DNA of 64,000 nt from Streptomyces carminius (GCF_002794255.1 NZ_PGGW01000038.1:62001-126000); one strand, 5' to 3'. Numbered from the stretch's first letter, positions 33,402 through 43,519 are shown. Numbers and translations are program-made. Notes: generated by a model from the letters alone, not told the origin.

Positions 33402-34694
33402 ATGATGAGGAAAACCCGCAGCGCGACGGCTGCCGCGATCGGCCTGTGCATCGCCGTCGCCGCCACCGGCTGCGCCGGCGGCGGCGACGACAGCGGCGGT
33501 TCGTCCGACGGCCAGGCCACGTTGACCATCTGGACGAACGCGATGGAAGGGCGCGGTGCGGAGTACTGGAAGGAGGCCGCGAAGGAGTACCACGCGCTGC
33601 ACCCGGACGTCACGATCAAGATTCAGTCGGTCCAGAACGAGGACCTCGACGGCAAGCTGCAGAACGCGCTCAACTCGAACTCCGCGCCCGACATCTTCCT
33701 GCAGCGTGGTGGCGGCAAGATGCAGGCCATGGTGGACGCCGGTCAGATCCAGGCGCTGGACCTGACCGACACCGACAGGACGAATGTGGGCGAGGCAGCA
33801 CTCGAGGGGGTCTCGATCGACGGCAAGGTCTACGCGATGCCGCTCGACACGCAGCCCGAGGGCATCTACTACAGCAAGGACCTGTTCGAGAAGGCCGGCA
33901 TCACCTCGCCGCCGACGACGATGGACGAGCTCAAGGACGCCGTCGCGAAGCTGAAGGCGATCAAGGTCGCGCCGATCGCGGTCGGCGCCAAGGACGCCTG
34001 GCCGGCCGCGCACTGGTACTACAACTTCGCCCTGCGCCAGTGCAGCCAGGAGGTCATGCAGGAGGCCGCCAAGTCGCTCACGTTCGACGACGCGTGCTGG
34101 ACCAAGGCCGGTGAGGACCTGGAGTCGCTCCTGGAGGTCGACCCCTTCCAGAAGGGTTTCCTGACGGCATCGGCGCAGCAGGGCGCCGGGTCCTCGGCGG
34201 GCATGCTCGCCAACCACAAGGCGGCCATGGAACTCATGGGCAACTGGAACCCCGGTGTGATCGCCGACCTGACCCCGGACAAGAAGCCGCTCCCCGACCT
34301 GGGCTGGTTCCCCTTCCCCGCCGTGCCCGGCGGCAAGGGCGACCCGACCGCCATCATGGGCGGCGCCGGCGGATACTCGCTGTCCAAGAACGCGCCGAAG
34401 GAGGCCCTCGGCTTCCTCCAGTTCGTCGTGACCAAGGAGCAGCAGGAGGCCTACGCCGAGGCCTTCGACACGATCCCGGTGAACAAGGAGGCCCAGGGGG
34501 TCGTCACCGAGCCCTACAACATCTCGGCCCTGGAGGCCTTCAACAAGGCCGCCTACTCGATGCAGTTCCTCGACACCGTGTACGGCCAGAACGTCGGCAA
34601 CGCCATGAACATCGCCGTCGTGAACCTGCTGGCCGGCAAGGGTTCTGCCGCCGACATCGTCAAGGACGTCGAAGCTGCCGCCGAGAAGGGCTGA
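33402..34694 (+). CDS. ABC sugar-binding lipoprotein
   Basis: The protein has 430 aa. A lipoprotein signal peptide ends in AATGC (Cys at about 23), followed by an acidic Gly/Ser linker. The mature part is a family-1 solute-binding protein (TLTIWTNAMEGRGAEYWKEAA, IFLQRGGGKMQAMVDAG, AMPLDTQPEGIYYSKDLFEKAGI). The context of GH39, GH51 and GH43 enzymes indicates xylo- or arabinoxylo-oligosaccharides as ligand. It is the first gene of the operon. Confidence 0.95.
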   Translation: MMRKTRSATAAAIGLCIAVAATGCAGGGDDSGGSSDGQATLTIWTNAMEGRGAEYWKEAAKEYHALHPDVTIKIQSVQNEDLDGKLQNALNSNSAPDIFLQRGGGKMQAMVDAGQIQALDLTDTDRTNVGEAALEGVSIDGKVYAMPLDTQPEGIYYSKDLFEKAGITSPPTTMDELKDAVAKLKAIKVAPIAVGAKDAWPAAHWYYNFALRQCSQEVMQEAAKSLTFDDACWTKAGEDLESLLEVDPFQKGFLTASAQQGAGSSAGMLANHKAAMELMGNWNPGVIADLTPDKKPLPDLGWFPFPAVPGGKGDPTAIMGGAGGYSLSKNAPKEALGFLQFVVTKEQQEAYAEAFDTIPVNKEAQGVVTEPYNISALEAFNKAAYSMQFLDTVYGQNVGNAMNIAVVNLLAGKGSAADIVKDVEAAAEKG

Positions 34695-34704
34695 GTAAGC
34701 AGAC

Positions 34705-35727
34705 ATGAGCAACACCCTGGGTACTGACACGGCCGACGGCCGCCAGTCGCAGGGCACGCCTCGAGCCGGGGACGCGTCCACGTCCGCGTCCCCGGCTCCG
34801 CCGCGAGCGGCTGCGCACCGCCGGGGCCGTGCCAGGGTGCGACTGGAGATCGCGGTCCTGTCCGCACCGGCGATCATCACGTTCCTGGCGTTCGTGATCT
34901 TCCCGGTCGCGCTCGCCGCGTACTACGGCTTCTACCAGTGGAAGGGCTACGGGGAGCCCACGGACTGGGTCGGCCTGAACAACTACAAGCTGATCCTCAC
35001 CGACCCCCTGTTCCACGACGCCCTGGGGCACAACGGCCTGATCCTGGTGCTCTCCCTGCTCATCCAGGGTCCGCTGGCGATCGTCCTGGCGCTCCTGCTC
35101 AACCAGCGGATCCGCGGCCGCTCGGCCATCCGTGTCCTGATCTTCGTGCCCTACATCATCTCCGAGGTCATCGTCGGCACCGGCTGGGGCCTGATGCTCC
35201 AGAGCAACGGAGCCGTCAACGACCTGCTGCACCAGATCGGTCTGGGCTCCCTGGAAGCCGACTGGATCGCCGACCCGGACCTGGCCATCTGGTCGCTGAT
35301 GGCCATCATCTCGTGGAAGTACATCGGCTTCGCGGTGATCCTGATGCTCGCCGGCCTGCAGTCGATCCCCGACGAGATCTTCGAGGCCGCGCAGATCGAC
35401 GGTGCCTCCTACTGGCAGATCCAGCGCCGCATCACGCTGCCGCTGCTGGGGCCGACGATCCGCATCTGGGCGTTCCTGTCGATCATCGGCTCGCTGCAGT
35501 TGTTCGACCTCGTCTACATCATCTGGGGCCAGTACGTCTCGGGCACCGCGGGCACCTCGACCATGGCGATCTACATGCTCGCCCAGGGCCGCAACGCGGG
35601 CAACTACGGCTACGGCAGCGCCGTCGCGGTCGTGATGTTCGTGATCTCGCTCATCGTCGCGCTGATCTACCAGCGCTTCGTCCTGCGCCGCGACCTCAAG
35701 GGCGCCGTCACTGAAGGGACCGTGTGA
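34705..35727 (+). CDS. ABC sugar permease, MalF type
   Basis: The protein has 340 aa: a hydrophilic N-terminus of about 45 residues, then six membrane segments. The ATPase-contacting EAA loop reads EAAQIDGASYWQIQRRITLPLLGP. It pairs with the following permease. It begins 10 nt after the binding-protein stop, and its own stop overlaps the next start (TGATG). No ATPase gene is present in the locus. Confidence 0.95.
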   Translation: MSNTLGTDTADGRQSQGTPRAGDASTSASPAPPRAAAHRRGRARVRLEIAVLSAPAIITFLAFVIFPVALAAYYGFYQWKGYGEPTDWVGLNNYKLILTDPLFHDALGHNGLILVLSLLIQGPLAIVLALLLNQRIRGRSAIRVLIFVPYIISEVIVGTGWGLMLQSNGAVNDLLHQIGLGSLEADWIADPDLAIWSLMAIISWKYIGFAVILMLAGLQSIPDEIFEAAQIDGASYWQIQRRITLPLLGPTIRIWAFLSIIGSLQLFDLVYIIWGQYVSGTAGTSTMAIYMLAQGRNAGNYGYGSAVAVVMFVISLIVALIYQRFVLRRDLKGAVTEGTV

Positions 35728-36629
35728 TGAGCGCGACGACCGCCACCCCCGGTATGTCCCCCGAGGTGGAACAGAAGGCGCCCACCGGCCGCCGCGGCAA
35801 CCGCGACAAGCCCCAGAAGTGGGGGAGTCCCGTCACCTACTTCGTCGCGCTGCTCTTCGTCGGCATCTGCGTCGCACCGGTGCTCTACATCGTGATCGGC
35901 GGATTCCGCACCAACGCGCAGATCACCACGGACCCGGCCGCCCTGCCGAGCCCCTGGGTGGTCGGCAACTACATCGACATCCTGAAGTCGACGGTGTTCT
36001 GGGGCGAGTTCGCCAACTCCCTCATCGTCGCGATCGCGAGCACCGCCGGCACCGTCGTGCTCGGCCTGATGGTGAGCTTCGTGATCGCACGCTACGACTT
36101 CAAACTCAAGGGCGCGATGTACTCCCTGTTCGCCGCGGGCCTGATGTTCCCGCTGGTCGTCGCGATCACTCCGCTGTACCTCGTCATCAAGGACCTCGGC
36201 CTCGTCGACAACCTGCTCGGTGTGATCATCCCGCAGATCGCCTTCGGACTGCCGGTGACCGTCATCATCCTGGTGCCGTTCCTGCGGGCCATTCCGAACG
36301 AGCTCGAGGAGGCCGCCGCGATCGACGGCATGAGCCGGCTCGGGTTCTTCTTCCGCATGGTGGTCCCGCTGTCAGTGCCCGGTGTGGTCACCGTCGGCAT
36401 CCTCGGGTTCATCGGCAGCTGGAACAACTACATCCTCCCCCTGTACGTCCTCAACACGCAGGCGAACTACACCCTGCCGCTCGGCGTCCAGGTGTTCTCC
36501 TCGCAGTACTCCACGGACACCGCGAAGGTCCTCGCGTTCACCTCACTCGCCATGCTGCCCGCACTGATCTTCTTCTCGGTCTTCGAGAAGCGCATCGTCG
36601 GCGGCCTCACCGGCGCCGTGAAGGGCTGA
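35727..36629 (+). CDS. ABC sugar permease, MalG type
   Basis: The protein has 300 aa from ATG 35727, coupled to the previous permease. Six membrane segments and an EAA loop (EAAAIDGMSRLGFFFRMVVPLSVPG) identify the second subunit of a CUT1 importer. A GTG three bases earlier is possible but less likely. The energy-coupling ATPase must come from elsewhere, such as the multi-use MsiK known in Streptomyces. Confidence 0.95.
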   Translation: MSATTATPGMSPEVEQKAPTGRRGNRDKPQKWGSPVTYFVALLFVGICVAPVLYIVIGGFRTNAQITTDPAALPSPWVVGNYIDILKSTVFWGEFANSLIVAIASTAGTVVLGLMVSFVIARYDFKLKGAMYSLFAAGLMFPLVVAITPLYLVIKDLGLVDNLLGVIIPQIAFGLPVTVIILVPFLRAIPNELEEAAAIDGMSRLGFFFRMVVPLSVPGVVTVGILGFIGSWNNYILPLYVLNTQANYTLPLGVQVFSSQYSTDTAKVLAFTSLAMLPALIFFSVFEKRIVGGLTGAVKG

Positions 36630-36762
36630 GGCCGGCACAGGATCCCAACCGGACCGTCCCACGCCTGCCCCTGCCACGCCTCCGGCGGGGGCGGGCCGCT
36701 GACCGACGGCATCGCCCAGCCCGCGGCACGCCCCGTGCCATCCCCTGGAAAGGACCGCCGAA

Positions 36763-38262
36763 TTGCCCCGCGCCCACATCGAGCTCGACAGGCAGGCCGT
36801 CATCGCCCCTGTCCGGCGCCGCACCTTCGGCTCGTTCGTCGAGCACCTCGGCCGCTGCGTGTACACCGGGCTCTACGAGCCGGGACACCCGAGCGCGAAC
36901 GACGAGGGGTTCCGCATGGACGTCGTCGAACTCGTCAGGGAGCTCGGCAGCACCACCATCCGCTATCCGGGCGGCAACTTCGTCTCAGGGTTCCGCTGGG
37001 AGGACTCCGTCGGCCCGCGCGAGAAGCGCCCGGTGCGCCGCGACCTCGCCTGGCGCTCGATCGAGTCGAACCAGGTCGGCCTCGACGAGTTCGCCAGGTG
37101 GCTCAAGCTCACCGGCTCCGAGCTGATGCTGGCGGTCAACGTCGCCACCCGAGGCATCCTGCCCGCCCTGGACCTGCTCGAGTACGCCAACCACCCGTCC
37201 GGCACGGCCCTGTCGGACCTGCGCATCGCCAACGGCACGCCGGACCCGCACAACGTGCGCATGTGGTGCCTCGGCAACGAGATGGACGGCCCCTGGCAGA
37301 CCGGGTTCATGACGGCGGACGACTACGGAAAGCTCGCCGCCCGTACCGCCGCCGCGATGAAGCGGGCCGACAAGGACCTCGAACTCGTCGTCTGCGGCTC
37401 CTCCGGGTCCGACATGCCGACCTTCGGCGACTGGGAGCGCACGGTGCTCGAGCACGCTTACGACCATGTCGACTACGTCTCGTGCCACGCGTACTACCAG
37501 GAGCACGACGGCGACCTCGGATCCTTCCTCGCCTCGGCGACCGACATGGACTACTTCATCGACACCGTCGTCGCGACCGCCGACCACGTGGGGCACAAGA
37601 AACGCTCCCACAAGAAGATCGACGTCTCCTTCGACGAGTGGAACGTCTGGTACCTCAAGGAACACCAGGAGTCCGAGGAGGCCTACGACGAGTGGCGCCA
37701 CGCCCCCCGGCAGCTCGAGGACACGTACACGGTGGCGGACGCCGTCGTCGTCGGCAATCTGCTGATGACGCTCCTCAAGCGCAGCGACCGCGTCACCTCG
37801 GCATCGCTCGCGCAGCTCGTCAACGTGATCGCTCCGATCATGACCGAGCCCGGCGGCCCGGCCTGGCGGCAGACGACCTTCTACCCGTTCTCGATCACGA
37901 GCCGGCTCGCGTCCGGCGAGGTGATCCGGCCCGTGATCGAGGCGCCGGTGTACGAGACGGCGCGCCACGGCGAGGCATCCGTCATCGACGCCGTCGCGAC
38001 CGCCGACGAGGACCGGGCCGCGGTCTTCCTCGTCAACCGTGACCTGGCGGAGACCGCGCAGGTCACGATCGACGTGCGCGGCCTCGGCTCGTCACGCATC
38101 GACGAGGCGGTCACGCTCGCCGACTCCGACGTGTACGCGAAGAACACGCTCGACAAGCAGGACCGGGTGACCCCCGCCGCGAACCCGAGCGCGACACTCG
38201 CCGACGGCCTGCTCACCATCGAGCTGCCGCCGACGTCGTGGACGGCGATCGCCCTCCGGTGA
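36763..38262 (+). CDS. abfA: GH51 alpha-L-arabinofuranosidase
   Basis: The protein has 499 aa from TTG 36763 with GGAAAGGA upstream. The catalytic acid/base Glu173 lies in CLGNEMDGPWQ and the nucleophile Glu292 in VSFDEWNVWY; the C-terminal beta-sandwich follows. There is no signal peptide. It should remove arabinose side chains from imported arabinoxylo-oligosaccharides. The stop overlaps the next start by 4 nt (GTGA). Confidence 0.95.
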   Translation: MPRAHIELDRQAVIAPVRRRTFGSFVEHLGRCVYTGLYEPGHPSANDEGFRMDVVELVRELGSTTIRYPGGNFVSGFRWEDSVGPREKRPVRRDLAWRSIESNQVGLDEFARWLKLTGSELMLAVNVATRGILPALDLLEYANHPSGTALSDLRIANGTPDPHNVRMWCLGNEMDGPWQTGFMTADDYGKLAARTAAAMKRADKDLELVVCGSSGSDMPTFGDWERTVLEHAYDHVDYVSCHAYYQEHDGDLGSFLASATDMDYFIDTVVATADHVGHKKRSHKKIDVSFDEWNVWYLKEHQESEEAYDEWRHAPRQLEDTYTVADAVVVGNLLMTLLKRSDRVTSASLAQLVNVIAPIMTEPGGPAWRQTTFYPFSITSRLASGEVIRPVIEAPVYETARHGEASVIDAVATADEDRAAVFLVNRDLAETAQVTIDVRGLGSSRIDEAVTLADSDVYAKNTLDKQDRVTPAANPSATLADGLLTIELPPTSWTAIALR

Positions 38263-40067
38263 GCGACGACACGGAACCCGGCCGGGAGCCGGCCCGCTCC
38301 CGGCACGGCGGCCCGGTCCGGAAACCGCCGGCCTCCGTCGCCGAGCGCCGCGAGGTGGCCTGTGCGCTGCGCGACGGAACACGGCTCCGGACCGTCCTGC
38401 TGGTTCCGCACGGGACCGGGCCGTGGCCGGCCCTGCTGACCCGTCACCCCTATGACGTGACCGGTGACGAACACGACGGGATGCTCGACGTCGGGCGCCT
38501 GGCCGCCGCCGGATACCTCGTCGCGCTCCAGGACGTGCGGGGGCGCTTCGGCTCCGAAGGCGTCTTCGACCCGTGTGCGCAGGAGGTGGCCGACGGCGCC
38601 GACGCCGTGGCCTGGCTCGCGGCACTTCCCGAATGCACCGGCGCCGTCGGAATGTGGGGCGCGTCCTACGCCTCGGAGACCCAGTTCAGCGCTTTTCTGG
38701 GGGGCGCCCCGGCGCTGCGGGCGATCGCTCCCGCCCTGACGCCGGCGATGTCGGCGCTCGACGGTTTCCGGTTTCGCGGCGGGGTGCCGGAGATCGGAAG
38801 CACCCTCGCGTGGTCGCACTACGCGATCGCCCCGGACCTGATCACGCGCATCGACTCCGCCCGTGAACGGGAGGCCGAGCAGAGGCGGTGGGAGGCGACC
38901 GAGCGCGCGATCACGACCCGGGAGGCGTTCCGGGCCGGCACTCTGCGGGCCCGCCCGGATGCCGATCGGGACGCCGAGTCGATCGTCGTGTGGGGTCTGG
39001 ACCGGCTGCGGGAGCCGCTCGGGTCGGCGCGGCACCGCGCCGGGAAGATCGTCGACCGAATCGACGAGATCGACATCCCGGTCCTCCTGACCGGCGGGTG
39101 GTTCGACGTCTTCCTCGGGTCGACCCTGGAGATCTACCGGCGTCTGCTGCGCCGTGCGAAGGACACCGGTGGGCCGGTGCCCCACCTCCTTGTCGGCCCC
39201 TGGACGCATGACAACCTGTCGGGCCGGACAGCCGGGGTGGACTTCGGGCCGGGAGCGTCCGCCGACGACCTCGGCGGCAGTGGGGACCTCACCGCGCAGC
39301 ACGTGCGGTGGTTCGACGCCGTCCTTCGCGCGGGCGCGGCGGACACGCCGCCGGTGCGCGTGTTCCTGATGGGCTCGAACCGGTGGATCGGACTGGAGGA
39401 GTTCCCTCCGCGCGACACGCGGACGCTCGAGCTGTACCTGAGCGCCGGGGAGTCACTGACGGCCGAGCCGGCCGGGAGCGGTGAACGGCGGCTGACCAGC
39501 GATCCGGCATCCCCGGTGCCGACGTGCGGCGGCGCGGTGCTCCTCGTCGCGCCGTTCGAGGCGGGACCCGCCGACCAGACGGCGATCGAGTCGCGGCAGG
39601 ACGTGGTCTCGTGGCGCACCGTGCCGCTCGCCGAGGAACTCACGGTGCTGGGCGCGGTCCGTGCCGTCGTCCACCTCGCGACCACGGGAACGGACGCGGA
39701 CGTGGTCGTGCGGCTGTGCGACGAACACCCGGACGGCAGCAGCCTCGTCATCGCCGACGGGGTGCAGCGAGGGTCGGCGCGGTCCGTCGACCCGGTCACG
39801 GGCCGCGGCGACAGGCGACCCGTCGAGCCGCATCAGGTGCAGGAGTTCACCGTGGACCTCTGGTCGACGGCACACACGTTCCTGCCGGGCCACCGGGTAC
39901 GCGTCGACATCGCACCGAGCTCGTCACCCCGCTGGGATGTCGGATGCAACGCCTTCGACCCGGCCGGGGCGGTCACGGAGCCCGCCGTGGCGGAGTGCAC
40001 GATCCGCCACGGCGCCGCCCATCCGAGCCGCCTCGTCCTGCAGATGGTGGGGACGGCGCCGCGATGA
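38259..40067 (+). CDS. CocE/NonD-family hydrolase (Xaa-Pro peptidase S15-like)
   Basis: The protein has 602 aa from GTG 38259. The alpha/beta hydrolase part has LLTRHPYDVTGDEHDG, LVALQDVRGRFGSEG and GMWGASYASETQF with the nucleophile Ser. PHLLVGPWTHDNLSG carries the expected His. The C-terminal jelly-roll (LELYLSAGESL ... FLPGHRVRVDIAPSSSPRW) is typical of the family. Coupling to the GH51 gene suggests an esterase that removes acyl groups (for example acetyl or feruloyl) from imported oligosaccharides; this is inferred. Confidence 0.88.
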   Translation: MSDDTEPGREPARSRHGGPVRKPPASVAERREVACALRDGTRLRTVLLVPHGTGPWPALLTRHPYDVTGDEHDGMLDVGRLAAAGYLVALQDVRGRFGSEGVFDPCAQEVADGADAVAWLAALPECTGAVGMWGASYASETQFSAFLGGAPALRAIAPALTPAMSALDGFRFRGGVPEIGSTLAWSHYAIAPDLITRIDSAREREAEQRRWEATERAITTREAFRAGTLRARPDADRDAESIVVWGLDRLREPLGSARHRAGKIVDRIDEIDIPVLLTGGWFDVFLGSTLEIYRRLLRRAKDTGGPVPHLLVGPWTHDNLSGRTAGVDFGPGASADDLGGSGDLTAQHVRWFDAVLRAGAADTPPVRVFLMGSNRWIGLEEFPPRDTRTLELYLSAGESLTAEPAGSGERRLTSDPASPVPTCGGAVLLVAPFEAGPADQTAIESRQDVVSWRTVPLAEELTVLGAVRAVVHLATTGTDADVVVRLCDEHPDGSSLVIADGVQRGSARSVDPVTGRGDRRPVEPHQVQEFTVDLWSTAHTFLPGHRVRVDIAPSSSPRWDVGCNAFDPAGAVTEPAVAECTIRHGAAHPSRLVLQMVGTAPR

Positions 40068-40111
40068 GAGCGGGCGCCGCGAAGAGAGCGGTCGGCACAC
40101 GCCTGCCCGCG

Positions 40112-41170
40112 TCATCGGCGTAGTGCCGCGGTCGCCGGGGCGGACCCGGTGGAGGCACGGACGACCAGCTCGGTGGCCAGCTCCATGCGGACGGGGGACC
40201 GGGCACTGCCGTCCTCTCCCCGGGAGAGCTCGATCAGCAGCTTGACCGCCGCGGCACCCAGCTCGGTGCTGGGCTGTCTGACGGTCGTCAGCCCGGGGGT
40301 GACGTACTGCGCCTCGGGCAGGTCGTCGAAGCCGATGACGCTGACGTCCTCGGGAATCCGCAGACCCCGAGCGCCCAGCGCGTCGTAGATGCCGAGCGCC
40401 ATCGGATCCGAGCAGGCGAAGATCCCCGTGATCCGCGGGTCGCCGTCGAGCAGGGCGTGGGTGGCGGTCGTCGCCTTGGTGCGGTTCCACCCGCCGTAGA
40501 CCACGGACACCGCGGCACCGCCGGCGGTCGCCGTGTCGGCCGCCGCACGGAAACCGTCGACACGCGCCCGGCTGAAGAGATGGCGGGCATGGCCGGCGAC
40601 AACCCCCATCCGCGCATGGCCGAGGGACAGCAGGTGCTCAGCGGCCATGCGGCCGCCATCCCAGTTCGCCACGCCGATGCTCGCCACCCCTGACGGCGGT
40701 GTGCTCATCGGGTCGATCAGCACCACGGGGACGCCCGCGGCGGACAGCGCGTTGAACTGCCGCGAGGTGGGATCGATCAGCGTCCCGATCGTGCCGGCGG
40801 TGCGCCTTCTCAGGACCCGCGACACCCAGTCGCTGTGCGGTTCGGCGAGCGTCAGCACGACATCGAGCCCCGCTGCCGCCGCCTCCCGCCCGACCCCGGC
40901 TATCAACAGGTTCGCCCATGACCCCTCGAAATGGGTGACCACGAGATCGAGCACGCCGGACAAGCCGCTCTCGTCCCGCACGCTGTCGCTCTTGGACCCG
41001 GCCCGGCGGGTGTAGCCGACGGCTCGCACGGCTTCCATGACCTTCGCGCGCGTCTCGGCCGAGACGTCGGTCCCGCCTCGCAGCACCTTGGACACGGTGG
41101 GCACGCTCGTACCGGCAGTCTTGGCCACCAAGGACAGGGTGGGGCGCGATCCGGCGGGACGGGGGGGCAT
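40112..41170 (-). CDS. LacI-family repressor of the arabinoxylan locus
   Basis: The protein has 352 aa from ATG 41170. The N-terminal LacI helix-turn-helix (about 11-60) reads TLSLVAKTAGTSVPTVSKVLRGG, and the hinge follows. The periplasmic-binding-like core includes VLIDPMSTPPSGVASIGVANWDGGRMAAEHL and the repeat IFACSDPMALGIYDAL. The palindrome at 33343-33360 is its most plausible target. It is convergent with the hydrolase gene. Confidence 0.95.
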   Translation of the reverse strand: MPPRPAGSRPTLSLVAKTAGTSVPTVSKVLRGGTDVSAETRAKVMEAVRAVGYTRRAGSKSDSVRDESGLSGVLDLVVTHFEGSWANLLIAGVGREAAAAGLDVVLTLAEPHSDWVSRVLRRRTAGTIGTLIDPTSRQFNALSAAGVPVVLIDPMSTPPSGVASIGVANWDGGRMAAEHLLSLGHARMGVVAGHARHLFSRARVDGFRAAADTATAGGAAVSVVYGGWNRTKATTATHALLDGDPRITGIFACSDPMALGIYDALGARGLRIPEDVSVIGFDDLPEAQYVTPGLTTVRQPSTELGAAAVKLLIELSRGEDGSARSPVRMELATELVVRASTGSAPATAALRR

Positions 41171-41450
41171 GGGGACAGATTAACCGGCGAGGAGGCCGCC
41201 CAGGACGCCGGGTCGGCACCGCGGCCGGCCGAGCCGGCCGCGGACGAGGGCTCCGGGGCGGTGCGGGCGGCCCGGGCAGGCGAGGACGGTCGTGAGCAGG
41301 GCAGCGGTGCGAGTGGTGCTGCGGAGGTGCTCGCCGCCGGCGCCTGCCGGATCAACACCGCTGCTCCTGGTCCTCAGCGCGTGGTCTCCTGGCATGCCGG
41401 GTGCGGCATCCGCACGGACGCAGGTGCCGCACACGGCCGCGCGCCGGGCG

Positions 41451-42986
41451 TCACGCGGAGGGGGCCGGGGCCGGGGTGTACTCGAACCAGTCGAAGGCGA
41501 CCGTGCCCTCGGTGGCGTACATGCCGATCACACGGCCGGTGAAGCCGCAGGCGACCTCGGTGGAAAGGTAGCGCCCGTCCAGTTCGGCGAGCGGCCGGGC
41601 GTCCGGGGCGCCGGGATCGCCGAGCCAGAAGGCGACGGTGTCGGGGCCCGTGGTCCCGCCGTCGGTGAGTTCGGGTGACGCGGGCACGAGGCCGGACGTC
41701 CGGATCGTCACGGTGAGGGTCAGCGGCCCGGCCGGGACCGGCCGGGCCGCCATGGTCTGGCGCAGCGGGCCGATCCGGGCGACGACGCGGACCTCCCCGT
41801 TTCCGACCTCCAGTTCGTAGTGGTGGGCCTCGTCCAGGCGCACGCACAGGCCGCCGCGTCCGGTACCCGGGTCGATCGCGGCGGTGACGCGGCAGTCGTG
41901 GTGCTGCTGGCGGCGGCCGACGAAGGTGTACCCGGGGCGGTCGAGGGTGGAGCCGGTGGCGTTCAGGACCAGCAGGCCGGGGCGCTCGGTGAGCGACCAG
42001 GAGCCCTCCGGGCGGGCGAACGGCGAGACCCAGTGCGGCGCGAGAGCGGCCCCGTCGAAGTCGTCGCGGGCGGGCGGGGCCGGAACGGGATGCCAGGCAC
42101 CGCCGGGGGCCGCATGGCGCTCGGGAACGGGCGCGACGACGGGCCAGCCGTCCTCGTCCCACTCCACGGGGGTCAGGAACGTCTCGCGGCCGAGCACGTG
42201 CACGTCGGGAGTGAAGCCGCGGGGGCGGACGCCGAGCAGCACCATCCACCAGCTGCCGTCGGGAGCCTCCACCAGATCGGCGTGGCCGGTGTTCTGGATG
42301 GAGCGGGCGGTACCGCTGTGGGACAGCAGGGGGTTGGCGGGTGCGCCCTCCCAGGGACCGCGCGGCGAACGGCCGCGGGCGACGGACACGCTGTGGCCGC
42401 GTTCCGTGCCGCCTTCCGCGATCAGCAGGTACCACCAGTCGCCGATGCGGTAGAGGTGCGGCGCCTCGGGGTACTTCAGGCCACTGCCCGACCAGGTGGC
42501 GAAAGGCCCCTCCAGCACCTCGCCCCCGACCGGGTCGATCCTGGCCATGTTGATGCCGCCCTCAGGCCCGGAGAAGGCACACCAGCAGGTGCCGTCCTCC
42601 TCCCACGCCAGGTCGGGGTCGATCCCGGACAGGTCGATCCACACCGGGTCGCTCCACGGACCCTCGGGCCGCTCGGCCGAGACGACGAAGTTGCCGCCGC
42701 CGTCGATATTGGTGTTGACGACCCAGAAACGGCCGTCGTGGTGGCGGATCGTGGGGGCGTAGAGGCCGCCGGACGCCTTGGCGCCGGGGAGGGGCAGCGG
42801 CAGTTGCCCGGGCCGGTCGAGCACGTTGCCGATCTGCTCCCAGTGCACGAGGTCCTTGCTGTGGAAGAGCGGCAGCCCGGGGAAGTACTCGAAACTGGAG
42901 CACACCAGGTAGTAGTCGTCGCCGACCCGGCACACGCTCGGATCGGGATGGAACCCGCTGATCACAGGGTTGTCGTACGTATGCAC
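41451..42986 (-). CDS. GH43 glycoside hydrolase (xylosidase/arabinofuranosidase)
   Basis: The protein has 511 aa from GTG 42986, with GGAGGGAG 9 nt upstream. The five-bladed propeller carries the general base Asp15 (GFHPDPSVCR), the pKa-modulating Asp125 (GIDPDLAWEEDG) and the acid Glu174 (KYPEAPHLY). A C-terminal beta-sandwich (about 330-510) is usual in GH43 subfamily 12-type xylosidases/arabinofuranosidases. There is no signal peptide, so it is cytoplasmic. It is transcribed alone, after a gene-free 280-bp gap next to lacI. Confidence 0.92.
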   Translation of the reverse strand: MHTYDNPVISGFHPDPSVCRVGDDYYLVCSSFEYFPGLPLFHSKDLVHWEQIGNVLDRPGQLPLPLPGAKASGGLYAPTIRHHDGRFWVVNTNIDGGGNFVVSAERPEGPWSDPVWIDLSGIDPDLAWEEDGTCWCAFSGPEGGINMARIDPVGGEVLEGPFATWSGSGLKYPEAPHLYRIGDWWYLLIAEGGTERGHSVSVARGRSPRGPWEGAPANPLLSHSGTARSIQNTGHADLVEAPDGSWWMVLLGVRPRGFTPDVHVLGRETFLTPVEWDEDGWPVVAPVPERHAAPGGAWHPVPAPPARDDFDGAALAPHWVSPFARPEGSWSLTERPGLLVLNATGSTLDRPGYTFVGRRQQHHDCRVTAAIDPGTGRGGLCVRLDEAHHYELEVGNGEVRVVARIGPLRQTMAARPVPAGPLTLTVTIRTSGLVPASPELTDGGTTGPDTVAFWLGDPGAPDARPLAELDGRYLSTEVACGFTGRVIGMYATEGTVAFDWFEYTPAPAPSA

Positions 42987-43069
42987 GGAAACGTGCTCCC
43001 TCCGAGCCGCCGGGCGCCGTGGAGCGAGTCTAGTGCTGTGACCGGGAACGTTCGCCGGGGGCAGCTCGA

Positions 43070-43519
43070 TCAGTCCGGCCGTGCTGCTTCCCACCTCCAT
43101 GAGGTCTGGCGGGGGAGCCCGTCGAGTTCTCCGCGGCCGGTGCACCAGAGGAGTACCCGAGTGGCATCTCCGGGCGGGGCGGCGGGGAGGAGCCGGTTGA
43201 GTACTGCCGCGCTCAGCGGTGCCGGTGGCAGCCAGTCCACGGACAGTCCCTGCGTGATGTCGTGGGTGTGCAGCAGGATTTCGGCGACGCCCATCGCGGC
43301 GAACCCTTCGGGGTCGCACGGGCCCCAGTGCCAGGCCCGCAGGGTCGGGCCGGCTGTGGCCAGGGCGCTGCTGAGCAGTCCGCCGCAGGCGGTGACGGCC
43401 TGGAGTACGCCGGCCGACGAGGCGGTGGGACGGATGTTCAGGTCGATGGGAAGGCAGGCGTCGGCGGGCTGTGCCGCCGGCTGCCCTGCGTAGGCCGGCA
43501 GGTCGTGGCCGATGTGGGC
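43070..43519 (-). pseudogene. Maleylpyruvate-isomerase-like (MDMPI_N) protein, 5' end lost
   Basis: The reading AHIGHDLPAYAGQPAAQ, VLQAVTACGGLLSSALATAG, GVAEILLHTHDITQGL and VLLWCTGRGEL matches mycothiol-dependent maleylpyruvate-isomerase-type proteins (DinB-like fold). The true N-terminus is missing: upstream of residue A-H the frame continues into IS630 transposase sequence. The metal-binding histidines (HIGHD, LLHTHD) are retained. It may still be expressed as a chimera, but this is unlikely. Confidence 0.75.

Noticed and set aside
43033..43063. GGGAACGTTCGCC as a LacI-type operator of the GH43 gene
   Set aside because: The surrounding TAGTGCTGTGACCGG resembles transposon-end sequence I recall from Streptomyces, and it does not match the TTTGCGCAAA operator of this locus.
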